Shown here: in pieces, positions 17,597-25,856 of the stretch | Position numbering within the stretch: position 1 is the stretch's first letter | How the letters are laid out: the number at the start of each line of letters is the position of its first letter | DNA from: Flavobacteriaceae bacterium R38 | Lineage (GTDB): Bacteria; Bacteroidota; Bacteroidia; Flavobacteriales; Flavobacteriaceae | Direction of reading: 5' to 3' | Length of the DNA stretch: 64,000 nt | NCBI GenBank assembly: GCA_009901575.1 | Contig: WXYP01000003.1 | Span: 186,001 to 250,000 of the forward strand | Position numbers and translations under genes: made by a program | Notes under the pieces: generated by a model | Database searches by the model: none | What the model was told of the DNA's origin: nothing | Seen by the model: the letters and a program-made list of their open reading frames with translations, nothing else

Positions 17597-18690
17597 CTCA
17601 TTATTTCTTTTTTATAATCTCCGGGAGTTTTTCCTTCGGCTTTTTTAAAGATCCGATAAAAAGATGCCCTGGATTTAAATCCTGATTCCTTTGCTACCCC
17701 TATTAAATCGTAGTTGAGGTATTTTTCTTTGACAAGGTTTGATTTAAAATTTTCAATCCTGTAATTATTGATAAAATCTGAAAAATTGGTGTGTCTAATT
17801 CTTTTAAGATATTCCCTGATTTCAATTTGTTTAACGCCAATTTTTTGAGATAATGAATCAAGGGTTAACTCGGCATCTTTGTAAATTTTTTCTTCTTCAA
17901 AAAGCCTGTTTATTTCTTTCCCGAGCTTAACAGGGTCATATAAAATCTCTTTGTTTTCAAAAACAACACTGTTGGGAATAAAGCGTTTTATCCACCTTAA
18001 TTCGGTAAAGCCATAGATCATCAAAACGAGGCAAAAAACTAAAAAGATAGGAATAGAAATATAGTTGTGAAAAGAAGCATTGTTATAACTACTCAGGAAG
18101 TTATAGAAATTGTGGTTCCGTTGAAAAAAGAAGTAATAAAAAATTAACAGGAATACAGACGCTAATAGATAAAAGTTGGAAGCATAGTAAAAAAATAAAT
18201 ACCTATTTTTTGACTTCTCTTTAAGCCTTACTTTGAGATTTTCCCGATATTCTTTGATACCTAAGACAAAATATAGAAGTATCAACAGGCAAAATGCAAG
18301 CAGATCAATGTAAGTCAGGATTACTTTTATATCTTCATTAGTCACAAAATAATATTTTATCATGGATACGATATAGAGTACAGTAGGGAATGATAAATGG
18401 AATAAAATTTCCTTCATCATTTTCTTATGATTTATAGCTTTTAAATACAGGAAAAGAACCGGGCCGTAGAACAGATTTTTAGAGCCTCCCAAGAAAAAAT
18501 ACAAAACCTCATTTTGTTTGAGATTACTTAAATTAATATAGAATATAATCAGATTAGCTATTAGAAAACAAAAAATACCTAAGAGTACATATTGGGTTTT
18601 CTTTTGGAGAATATTTAGTAAACCTACCAGGACCAACTGAAAAATAATTCCAAATTGGAGCCCGATAATTATATTTTCCCAGCGGTGCAT
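17593..18690 (-). CDS. membrane-bound AraC-family regulator
   Basis: This is a 365-residue protein with about seven N-terminal membrane helices (residues 8-235) and a C-terminal AraC helix-turn-helix pair (about 270-362, ending GFKSRASFYRIFKKAEGKTPGDYKK). This 7TM-AraC layout is common in Bacteroidota and couples a membrane signal directly to transcription. It converges on the LytTR gene with a 4-base overlap of 3' ends and is itself monocistronic. Target and ligand are unknown. Confidence 0.9.
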   Translation of the reverse strand: MHRWENIIIGLQFGIIFQLVLVGLLNILQKKTQYVLLGIFCFLIANLIIFYINLSNLKQNEVLYFFLGGSKNLFYGPVLFLYLKAINHKKMMKEILFHLSFPTVLYIVSMIKYYFVTNEDIKVILTYIDLLAFCLLILLYFVLGIKEYRENLKVRLKEKSKNRYLFFYYASNFYLLASVFLLIFYYFFFQRNHNFYNFLSSYNNASFHNYISIPIFLVFCLVLMIYGFTELRWIKRFIPNSVVFENKEILYDPVKLGKEINRLFEEEKIYKDAELTLDSLSQKIGVKQIEIREYLKRIRHTNFSDFINNYRIENFKSNLVKEKYLNYDLIGVAKESGFKSRASFYRIFKKAEGKTPGDYKKEIMS

Positions 18691-18862
18691 TTATAGGTTT
18701 AATTTAAAATGAAAATACACAATATTTCAGAATTCTTTTATTTATAGCAGTATAGATATTATACTTACTTCTGCCATAACCAATATTAAAAATAAATATC
18801 TCACTTTATTTTTTTGATACATTTTAGAGAGAAAACAATGGCCGCAAAATTACTTTCTATTT

Positions 18863-18870
18863 TATGTTTG
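18863..18870 (+). promoter_or_regulatory. candidate -7 element (TAnnTTTG)
   Basis: TATGTTTG lies 19 bases before the ATG at 18890 and matches the Bacteroidota housekeeping -7 consensus. A clear TTG at -33 is missing, so this is only a candidate. Confidence 0.35.
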
Positions 18871-18889
18871 CTTATAGAGTCTGATAGAA

Positions 18890-19819
18890 ATGAAAATTGT
18901 TAGAAAAGTATTAATAGGAGTTTTAGGTTTTGCGCTTCTGGTTGTATTGCTATTCTTTTTTAATGTGATGTGGAAATCACCACCTAATTTTAAAGTGAAT
19001 GAATATAAGCCATTAGAAATACCAATTATGGATATGACAGCTTATAGGGATATTATGCAAACCCATAGAAGGCCTTATATCTATGCTATAACTTCAAAAA
19101 GTGGAGGTAGTGTTCATGTTTTGGGTGTAGAGCATTTAAATAACTCGAATCATCCGCAATTTGATTCTATTAATTCCATATGGAAGAAGGTAAGACCAGA
19201 TGTTGCGCTGGTTGAAGGACGGTTAGGATTTTTATTTACCTGGTTTCAAGATCCTGTAACAAAATATGGAGAGGGAGGGTTAACATCCTATCTCGCTAAA
19301 CAAGATCGTGCAAAATTATACACTTGGGAACCTACGAGAAACGATGAGATAGCATTATTAATGAAAGATTATTCCGTTGATAAAATAGCTATGTTTTATT
19401 CACTTCGCCCTTATTTTTCAAAATCCCGTAGTGGTAAAGTCGTTGATCCGGAAGGAGAACTTCAAAAGCTTATTGAAAACAGAACAGATTACAATAATAT
19501 AAGAGGTGTGTTTAAATCCTGGAAAGATTTAGATGAAATGTGGAAAAAGGATTTCCCATCCATAGATTGGCGAAACTATAAAGATGAAAAAGGATGGTGG
19601 CCGGAAGGATATTTAGAAGACTTATGGAACGCATCAAATTTAGCAAGAGACGAACACCTGATCCAAACTATACTACAATTGGTTGGAGAAGGAAAAAAAG
19701 TATTTGTTACAATGGGAGCAAGCCATGCTCCCAGAATTGAAGAATCTCTTAAAAATGCTCTTTTTAAAAACATTTGTAAAACCGGTAGTAGTCGGAAAAA
19801 AACCATACAAGAAAAATAG
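18890..19819 (+). CDS. TIKI/TraB-superfamily-like membrane-anchored protein with altered C-terminus
   Basis: This is a 309-residue protein with one N-terminal membrane helix (about 7-27). The body has the four TIKI/TraB-type signatures in order: GVEHLNNSNH, LVEGR, LARDEHL and GASHA. These usually line a metal-dependent peptidase-like site. The last 20 or so residues (from about NALFKN onward) are basic, low-quality sequence encoded by DNA that, in another frame, codes for the end of a DUF1569 protein. The native C-terminus therefore seems replaced at a deletion junction, probably with loss of only a few residues. The core may still fold and work. Confidence 0.65.
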   Translation: MKIVRKVLIGVLGFALLVVLLFFFNVMWKSPPNFKVNEYKPLEIPIMDMTAYRDIMQTHRRPYIYAITSKSGGSVHVLGVEHLNNSNHPQFDSINSIWKKVRPDVALVEGRLGFLFTWFQDPVTKYGEGGLTSYLAKQDRAKLYTWEPTRNDEIALLMKDYSVDKIAMFYSLRPYFSKSRSGKVVDPEGELQKLIENRTDYNNIRGVFKSWKDLDEMWKKDFPSIDWRNYKDEKGWWPEGYLEDLWNASNLARDEHLIQTILQLVGEGKKVFVTMGASHAPRIEESLKNALFKNICKTGSSRKKTIQEK

Positions 19820-20030
19820 CAGGACTGCCCCTGTATTCCTTATAAAAGAGAAAAAAGATTTTAATGCAGAAAAAGAACGTTTAGTTAGTTACCTCACAAA
19901 AACACAGGAATTAGGAGAAGCTCATTTTCATAATAAAGAATCTCATTCTTTTGGAAATCTAACAAAAGAAGAGTGGAATATAATGATGTATAAACATTTA
20001 GATCATCATTTAACACAATTTGGAGTTTAA
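19755..20030 (+). pseudogene. 5'-truncated DUF1569 (DinB-like) gene remnant
   Basis: In the +2 frame relative to the preceding gene, the DNA encodes about 90 residues that end LTKEEWNIMMYKHLDHHL-QFGV. This is the typical conserved C-terminus of DUF1569 proteins, which are small DinB-like putative metal-binding proteins of about 150-170 residues. The conserved GKKPYKKNS and PTAP-like (RTAP) phrases are also present. The N-terminal half is missing, and the remnant starts inside the end of the TIKI-like gene. It has no plausible start of its own and is probably not functional. Confidence 0.6.
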
Positions 20031-20036
20031 TGCCTT

Positions 20037-21122
20037 CTACTCCTGTAAGGTATAGTCTGAGATCAATCCTTCAGCAATCCATTTTGCCATAGCCTCCCTG
20101 TTATCGTAATCGAGAATTCGTCTTTGATCTTTTTTGCTTTTAATATTCCCCAGTTCGATATAAACCATAGCCGGGAGTGTGTTTTTTATGACATAAAGAT
20201 TACTCCTGGCCCCAACGGTTCCCGAGTAAATACGATTAGGTTGATATCGGGCATATTTTTGCTGAAACGTATTTTGAATACTTTCTGCCAGGCGCTTTCC
20301 ATTTTTACTATTCTTATGATGATAAAAGAAAACATCAATATTATTACCCTTGCTTCTGCTATCTACATGAGTTACGATAAGCCTTTGATAATTGCCTTTG
20401 TGTTTTAAATACAGCTTGTTTACTGCCTGAGTGCGTTGTCTTAATCGTAATTTCTGACTTCTTGGGATTTTCTTTTTCGGATAATTTACTTCGTCGTAAT
20501 CAATTTCCAAAAGGCGTTTATCCCTTATTCCGTCATTAGGATCTTCAATGATAATATAAACTTTTGCCCCTTTGGAAAGGAGCTTTCTCGCCAGGCGCAA
20601 GGTTACGTCATAGGCATATTCATCTTCAGAAATCAATTTATTATTATACTTTTCCAATGCCCCGGGATCTGGTCCGCCATGCCCGGAAATTAAATAATAA
20701 ACAGCTCCTTCCAATTTATTATCTTCAATGGTTATCGAACTATACTTTTCGCCAAATATAGGATAGGTAGCTTCTTCTTTTTCAGACGAAACGATACTAT
20801 CGATCTGTTTTTTTGGAAGACTATCTGTTGGTTTTATGGCGATGCTGTCTGAAACCGAATTTTCATTTTTTTCTTCATTTTCATTAGCTGTTGGAAGGAT
20901 ATATTCACGGCCTATGTACAACCCGTTATTGGCAGTAAGGTTCTTTTTGTTGAGTTCGAGAAACGCCTTGTAAAATTTTACCGGATTTAAATCATTCTTC
21001 CGAAGCATAGCATATACTCCGTCTCCTTTAACAGCTATAACGGTTTTCTTTTCGGTTTGAGAAAAACCACTAGCGATAAAGAAGCAAATAAGATAAAAAG
21101 TAAGGCTAACGTTCTTAAACAT
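20037..21122 (-). CDS. N-acetylmuramoyl-L-alanine amidase (Amidase_3) with LysM-like N-terminus
   Basis: This 361-residue secreted murein amidase has a signal peptide (1-21), a LysM-like segment (about 26-78) for cell-wall binding, a low-complexity acidic linker and an Amidase_3 catalytic domain (about 140-357). Probable zinc ligands and catalytic residues are H148 (GHGGPDPG), E166/E168, the histidine in VTHVDS and the glutamate in YIELGN. It should cleave the amide between MurNAc and the stem peptide. It follows two M23 endopeptidase genes on the same strand, 74 bases after the nearer one. Confidence 0.9.
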   Translation of the reverse strand: MFKNVSLTFYLICFFIASGFSQTEKKTVIAVKGDGVYAMLRKNDLNPVKFYKAFLELNKKNLTANNGLYIGREYILPTANENEEKNENSVSDSIAIKPTDSLPKKQIDSIVSSEKEEATYPIFGEKYSSITIEDNKLEGAVYYLISGHGGPDPGALEKYNNKLISEDEYAYDVTLRLARKLLSKGAKVYIIIEDPNDGIRDKRLLEIDYDEVNYPKKKIPRSQKLRLRQRTQAVNKLYLKHKGNYQRLIVTHVDSRSKGNNIDVFFYHHKNSKNGKRLAESIQNTFQQKYARYQPNRIYSGTVGARSNLYVIKNTLPAMVYIELGNIKSKKDQRRILDYDNREAMAKWIAEGLISDYTLQE

Positions 21123-21173
21123 ATTAGTACAATATCATATCTTAATTGTATTGTATGAAAAATGTATGCCAAA

Positions 21174-21200
21174 GTACATTAACTGAGAAATGTACATTAA
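21174..21200 (-). repeat. direct repeat pair between murein-hydrolase genes
   Basis: The 9-base word GTACATTAA occurs at 21174-21182 and 21192-21200 (18-base period, about two helical turns minus). It lies between the M23 stop and the amidase start. This could be a tandem regulator site for the amidase gene; no binding protein is identified. Confidence 0.3.
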
Positions 21201-22153
21201 TTTAAAACGATGCGCTGCCCTATTCTGAGCTTGGATGTTTTCTTTATCGAGTTTAATCTACACAACTGGTTAACACTTAATTGATGCATCCTGGCTATTT
21301 TCCATAAAGTGTCTCCTTTCCTTATGATATAAACAGTGCTTTCTGCTTCTTTACCTAAGATTGCTTCTTCTTCGGTTGTGTAAACAGTAACTCTACTTCT
21401 ACGTGTAGAACGATGTTTTAATGGATTTGTCCATTTTTTAGTTACCCACAACTCTTTAGATCTGATGTTGTTTTCTTTATTAAAATCGAAAAGATATTCA
21501 GGATTAATACTCTTTCCCTGGTAACGCACCTCTAAGTGTAAATGACTTCCCCTGGCGTTGCCTGTTACACCACCCTTACCTATGATCTGACCTTTTACTA
21601 CAGTGTCATTTTCTTTAACCAATTGTTTTGATAAATGTGCGTAAACAGTTTCCAGTCCGTTCTCATGTCTTATAACAACAGTTCTTCCGTGCCCTCCATG
21701 GTAACGGACGTAACGTACTTTACCATCCAGGATTGCTCTGACATTATCACCCGAAATAAGATCGATATCTATTCCGTGATGAGGTCGCCCCCATCTCCAG
21801 CCATATCTTGAAGTAACTACCTTTTTTCGATCTATAGGCGAAGCATAAACGGTATCTGAAAAAGAAATGTTAAAAGGAAATTTTAAGAAAGTATCAGAAT
21901 ACGGATTAAACGTATTGTTTGCCCAATACTCTTCCATCAATTTATTAATAGTATCTAATGTTTCTTGCTCAAAATGCAATGTATCTATCAAAGCAGAAAG
22001 TTCTGAAACATCTAGTTTTTTCTCTTTATTAATTTTATTTAAAGTAGGCGGGACTACTAAAGAATCCGGTGCTTTTTGACCAATTAAATTATAGCTACAA
22101 AAAAGAAACAGAAAAAGGGCTTTTGCTGTAAATTGATAAAGGCTGCTATTCAT
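21197..22153 (-). CDS. M23 zinc endopeptidase with C-terminal LysM
   Basis: This is a 318-residue secreted peptidoglycan endopeptidase. A signal peptide (about 1-25) is followed by a helical linker and the M23 domain (about 108-220), with zinc ligands H125-x3-D129 and H204-L-H206 and catalytic H173 (YAHLS). A LysM domain (about 272-318, VYIIRKGDTLWKIA) anchors it to glycan. All active-site residues are present, so it should be active, unlike degenerate M23 activators. It lies 15 bases after the HAAS-M23 gene in the PadR-led cluster. Confidence 0.93.
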   Translation of the reverse strand: MNSSLYQFTAKALFLFLFCSYNLIGQKAPDSLVVPPTLNKINKEKKLDVSELSALIDTLHFEQETLDTINKLMEEYWANNTFNPYSDTFLKFPFNISFSDTVYASPIDRKKVVTSRYGWRWGRPHHGIDIDLISGDNVRAILDGKVRYVRYHGGHGRTVVIRHENGLETVYAHLSKQLVKENDTVVKGQIIGKGGVTGNARGSHLHLEVRYQGKSINPEYLFDFNKENNIRSKELWVTKKWTNPLKHRSTRRSRVTVYTTEEEAILGKEAESTVYIIRKGDTLWKIARMHQLSVNQLCRLNSIKKTSKLRIGQRIVLN

Positions 22154-22168
22154 TACTAATTTTTAAAC

Positions 22169-22870
22169 TTAATTATATGTTATTTGTTTTGAGATGGTTA
22201 TAGGATCTAAGTGTTTATCATTTTTTATCACTTCATAATGAAGGTGTGGGCCAGTAGTTTTTCCGGAATCGCCTACATGACCAATAATTTGACGACTCTC
22301 CAAAACATCACCTTCTTCTACTAAAATTTTTGACAAATGAAAATACCGTGTCACATAGCTATTGCTATGTGCTAAAACAATATAAAGACCTCTGTCTGGC
22401 ATAGTACCTGTTTCTTTTACAATTGCTTTAGTAGGTGTAAGGATGGGAGTTCCTTTTTTGGCTCTGATGTCAATCCCTTTATGAGATTTCTTAGCATTAT
22501 TTATAATACCAGGCATTCCAAACTTGAAAGTGATCGTATTATAAGTAGTTTCAACAGGCCATTGAAAAGGACTTTGAACTTTCTTTGAACCTGAAAGATA
22601 GAAAGAAATTAGAATTAAACCCAAAACACACAAATTTCCAAAGACTAATTTTCTCCGGTGATTTAGAAAATAAACAGCGGTATTCATTTTTTTTAAACGA
22701 TCGTTCTTCATTTGTTCCAAGGTCTGTAAGATTGCTTTTTCTTCAGAAACTCCCTGAGTAATTCTTTCTTCTATTTCACTTAAATAATGATCTGTTAGTT
22801 CTTCTCTAAGTTCGTTATTGCTAACTCCTAAAATACGTAGCTTGTTATCTATTTGGATGGTCGTATCCAT
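22169..22870 (-). CDS. membrane M23 peptidase with PadR-associated (HAAS-like) N-domain
   Basis: This 233-residue protein has an unusual join. Residues 1-60 resemble the short helical HAAS/permease-prefix domain that usually sits next to PadR regulators (LRILGVSNNELREELTDHYL). A membrane helix follows (about 74-91), then an M23 domain (about 115-230) with HKGID and PHLHYEV zinc motifs and YFHLS. The peptidase domain would face the periplasm and the HAAS-like part the cytoplasm. Its start is 5 bases after the PadR stop, so the two are coupled. It could cut peptidoglycan cross-links or sense the wall. Confidence 0.85.
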   Translation of the reverse strand: MDTTIQIDNKLRILGVSNNELREELTDHYLSEIEERITQGVSEEKAILQTLEQMKNDRLKKMNTAVYFLNHRRKLVFGNLCVLGLILISFYLSGSKKVQSPFQWPVETTYNTITFKFGMPGIINNAKKSHKGIDIRAKKGTPILTPTKAIVKETGTMPDRGLYIVLAHSNSYVTRYFHLSKILVEEGDVLESRQIIGHVGDSGKTTGPHLHYEVIKNDKHLDPITISKQITYN

Positions 22871-22875
22871 AAGTT

Positions 22876-23205
22876 TTATGAAATTTTTAGGAGATTAGTA
22901 ATATTCTGTGAGAAATTTAAGAGCGAAGCTATACGATTATCTATATCGTTTATTGTTGTAGGATTTAATGAATAGTATTTTCTGCTTCTGCCGTTTACAA
23001 TCTCTTTAGAAGATTTTATGTATCCTTCTTTCTCTAATTTATAAAGTGACGGATAAATAGCTCCCATAGTCAAGACAATCTCATTATTGGTTCGCTGCTT
23101 GGTGACCTGGCAGATTTCATAACCATACATTTTATCGTTTTCTTTTAACAAGCCTAATATGATAGTACTTAATGTACCACTGAGAAACTCTTTTCTTGTT
23201 TTCAT
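22876..23205 (-). CDS. PadR-family transcriptional regulator
   Basis: This is a 109-residue PadR-type winged-helix repressor. It has the standard ILGLLKENDKMYGYEI opening, GAIYPSLYKLEKEGYI recognition region (about 47-62) and GRSRKYYSL wing, with a short C-terminal dimerisation helix. It heads a leftward cluster of three murein-hydrolase genes. A 9-bp-arm dyad overlapping the likely -7 element upstream suggests autoregulation. The ligand or signal is unknown. Confidence 0.92.
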   Translation of the reverse strand: MKTRKEFLSGTLSTIILGLLKENDKMYGYEICQVTKQRTNNEIVLTMGAIYPSLYKLEKEGYIKSSKEIVNGRSRKYYSLNPTTINDIDNRIASLLNFSQNITNLLKIS

Positions 23206-23262
23206 GTTTTACTATTTTTCAAAGGCCACACGTAATTTGCCTTTAAATATTTTTTTGTGTGA

Positions 23263-23289
23263 CAAATATATATAAATTACTTATATATA
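23263..23289 (-). promoter_or_regulatory. promoter and probable PadR operator
   Basis: On the minus strand TATATTTG (23263-23270) matches the Bacteroidota -7 element, about 58 bases before the padR start. Overlapping it is a perfect dyad, TATATATAA-N5-TTATATATA (23267-23289), well placed for PadR autorepression. The AT-rich arms weaken the case. Confidence 0.5.
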
Positions 23290-23378
23290 AGAAAATTATA
23301 TATTAATATTTTATACTGATGTGAATTCGATACAAGGTTCGGATTACTATACTTATAATTGATCATTTAGAATATTCA

Positions 23379-23505
23379 TGTCACTTCGAGCGCCCGTCTG
23401 AATGACAAAGTCGGGCAGGCAGTCGAGAAATCTCGAAAACTCAACTTTAAAAGTAGGTCTCGACTTTAGCCTGTCTTGAGCGAAGACGAAAGGCTCGACC
23501 CGATA
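23379..23505. repeat. dispersed repeat R4 ('CACTTCGAG' family), interrupted
   Basis: Intergenic inverted-repeat DNA with the words GTCACTTCGAG, CAGTCGAGAAATCTCG and GGTCTCGAC. A 27-base GC-rich palindrome-like segment (23393-23419, CCCGTC...GGGCAGG) appears inserted in GAGCG|CAGTCGAG; removing it restores a continuous repeat word. No coding potential. Confidence 0.55.
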
Positions 23506-23535
23506 GAGTTTTATCTAAATGTATAGTACAACAGA

Positions 23536-23643
23536 TGTCATTCCCGTGAAAACGGGAATCTAAACAAAAGTATTTTAATAGATTCCTTCCCGATAGCTAT
23601 TGGGATTCGCAGGAAATCGTAGATTCGATGTAGTCAATGACAA
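23536..23643. repeat. dispersed repeat R2 ('GTCATTCC' family), copy c
   Basis: The outer ends GTCATTCCC... and ...GTCAATGAC form an inverted repeat, with inner hairpins (CCCGTGAAAACGGG; TCCCGATAGCTATTGGGA). It belongs to the same family as 52501-52570, 54299-54374 and 59287-59351. The rest of 23206-23718 shows no gene. Confidence 0.6.
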
Positions 23644-23718
23644 TAAAAAGCAAGTGTTTATTTATATATAATTAAGCCCAAATCTATTCATCATACAATA
23701 AAGCTTTTGTAACTTAAT

Positions 23719-24855
23719 TTAGTTATACCTTACCTTTCTTAGAATACGAAGGGACTCTTTAAGAGAGAGGTATACTTCTTTATTGTAGTTCTTGATGATC
23801 CAGCGATGTTCTTCCAGTTTTTTCGGGGCTTCATCAAAACCATTGAGTGCACAGATGAGGTAAGATGCAGGAAGGTTTTTTAAATCGTTTAATTCATTTT
23901 TTTTCAGCGGAATGCTTTTTTTTATCTTATTAAGAATAGTATTATTTATGTTGTAGATATGATGTAGCGTCTTTTTGTCAAACAAAGGAGGTTCAAAAGT
24001 CAGAATGCTATCTATTTTATACGTACCGTTGTTATTAAAAGTAATAGTTTTTATTTCTAACGGATAATATTTTTGTTGTCTGTTTAATCCTAATTGTACA
24101 TATTCGGTAATTGTAAAAGTAGTATCGTTATATGTTATTTCTACTTCGTCCAAAGCCGAATAAAAAAGCTGTACCTGTTCGTTAATAAGTTCGATATCTA
24201 CCCTCGAATAATATGTTTTCCCTTTCTGGTTTTTGATATTCCCGGCCCAGCACACAACAAATTGTTCTTTAAAAACTTTGTAGTTAGATTCTAAATCGCC
24301 GTGCCTGTTATTGATAAAATCGATGACACCGTTTAAGGTGAGCTCAATATTGTTATTTGCATGCTGCTCAATTTCTGCTACAATCTGAGAATTGGTATCT
24401 TTTATGGCAATGTCAAATACCTTAGGCATACTGATACTGCCATCTCTAAAAAAGACACTACCCCCCAAATATTTCCATATGTTTTTTCGTAATGAGCAAA
24501 TCTTTCCAGAAGAACGTATAGTAACCAACCCAACTACCTTTCCTTTTGGCAGGCCTGGGAAAAGAATATTTTCATAAGAGATTAAAGGAGGGTTGTCGAG
24601 ATAGGCATTAACCAGGTTCTGAATTTTACTGTCATCAAAGAAATCGACTCCAACAATTTTATTGTCTTCATCTTCGACACCTATTACAATAAAAGAGTTA
24701 TTCTTAGGATTAGAGTTGGCTAGCGCGCAGATGTGCTTTAAGAACTTGCCTTTCCCTTCTTTCTCTCCAATATTGATAAAACGCTTTTTGTCATAAAAAC
24801 TATTCTCGTCATTATGAGCCAATAAGTTTTTAACTAAAAGGCGTTTATTAATCAT
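23719..24855 (-). CDS. AlbA_2-domain putative ATP-binding/transcriptional protein
   Basis: This is a 378-residue soluble protein. Residues about 15-150 resemble the AlbA_2 (Schlafen-type, divergent AAA-4) domain: KEGKGKFLKHICALANSNP, FIVIGVED...GVDFFDD and VFFRDGS are its usual landmarks. The C-terminal two thirds has no recognised fold. AlbA_2 proteins in bacteria are variously annotated as transcriptional regulators, nucleases or defence components; nothing nearby (no toxin, methylase or phage gene) supports a defence role here. It is followed 21 bases on by the DUF4350 gene. Confidence 0.7.
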   Translation of the reverse strand: MINKRLLVKNLLAHNDENSFYDKKRFINIGEKEGKGKFLKHICALANSNPKNNSFIVIGVEDEDNKIVGVDFFDDSKIQNLVNAYLDNPPLISYENILFPGLPKGKVVGLVTIRSSGKICSLRKNIWKYLGGSVFFRDGSISMPKVFDIAIKDTNSQIVAEIEQHANNNIELTLNGVIDFINNRHGDLESNYKVFKEQFVVCWAGNIKNQKGKTYYSRVDIELINEQVQLFYSALDEVEITYNDTTFTITEYVQLGLNRQQKYYPLEIKTITFNNNGTYKIDSILTFEPPLFDKKTLHHIYNINNTILNKIKKSIPLKKNELNDLKNLPASYLICALNGFDEAPKKLEEHRWIIKNYNKEVYLSLKESLRILRKVRYN

Positions 24856-24876
24856 TTTACCATAGATTTTAATAAG

Positions 24877-25785
24877 CTATAATTTTCCATCCAGCCAATG
24901 GATGATATTCAGTAACAGTTTATAATTTTCGGGTGCAATCTCATTGTTCATTCCCATTTTTGTTTTCTGCGGACCTGCAATTTGAGCAGAAAACATTGCT
25001 GCTTCTCCAAAAACTACGATTCTTCCTTTTCCATATTTTTTATAAGCTCCTTGTGACCATCCTTTTACATTATACTTTGGTGTTTCTTTGGTGAAACGCC
25101 AGGCCGTTTTAGGGAGCAGATTGGTATAATTATCATTAAAAATTAAAATTGGAGTGGCATCGGCTGGTATTTTAAATGCCTGACCTGTAAAAGAAACTAC
25201 CTGTTCAATATGTTCAGAAGAGTTTCTTCCTTTGGTGATGATACTTTCATTCAATGTTTTTTCTTTCCGATTAAAGAAAGCAGGTCCTCTGGATAATGTA
25301 TCAATTACAAATCCGTTAGTGAATTCAAATTCAAATGCAGCGGCTAAATCTTTTGCAGCTCCTGCCATAGGCATGTGGTCTGCAATTAAGAATAAGCTTC
25401 CTCCATTAGCTACCCATTTTTTAACGGCTTCTATTTCAGCTTTAGAAAAAGCCGATGGGTTAGGTAGGCTCCAATTACTAACATTGATCTTATTTAATGC
25501 ATTTGAGATGACAAGAATCTTGCCTTTTGCCAGTTCCTTTTCTTTAAAAGCATTTTCATATGCTTTCACTACATAACCGTCCCTTTCCAGGAGGTTAGAA
25601 AAAGCTTTATACCTCCCATTCTTGGTATGAAAATTATAATGCGCTTCATCAATAAAGACAACAGACCCTTTTCCATGGTTATATGCAGGATTTTGAATAG
25701 CCGGAAGATAGGTAGTATCTGCGACTTGTTGTGATAATAACCAAAAAGGAATCAGTACAATTATAAAGAAAATAGATGTCTTCAT
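24877..25785 (-). CDS. secreted DUF4350-family protein
   Basis: This is a protein of about 302 residues. I choose the ATG at 25785, which gives a normal signal peptide (1-19, ending LLSQ); a start 33 bases upstream adds a charged extension before it. The body shows the DUF4350/GATase1-like flavodoxin pattern: FSNLLERDGYVVKAYENAF, ILVISNAL, VKKWVANGGSLFLIADH and GRIVVFGEAAMFSAQ. The related domains are substrate-binding or non-catalytic GATase folds. The function is unknown. It is adjacent to but probably not functionally tied to the SDR gene upstream. Confidence 0.8.
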   Translation of the reverse strand: MKTSIFFIIVLIPFWLLSQQVADTTYLPAIQNPAYNHGKGSVVFIDEAHYNFHTKNGRYKAFSNLLERDGYVVKAYENAFKEKELAKGKILVISNALNKINVSNWSLPNPSAFSKAEIEAVKKWVANGGSLFLIADHMPMAGAAKDLAAAFEFEFTNGFVIDTLSRGPAFFNRKEKTLNESIITKGRNSSEHIEQVVSFTGQAFKIPADATPILIFNDNYTNLLPKTAWRFTKETPKYNVKGWSQGAYKKYGKGRIVVFGEAAMFSAQIAGPQKTKMGMNNEIAPENYKLLLNIIHWLDGKL

Positions 25786-25856
25786 GCCAATGATATTATC
25801 TTGTTTTACCCTATGCAATTTATAAGATCATATAAAAAATATGTAATAATGAATAG

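Noticed and set aside
23719-24855. Defence-system role for the AlbA_2 protein
   Set aside because: No methylase, nuclease, toxin, phage or integrase gene nearby; the neighbours are ordinary secreted and metabolic genes.
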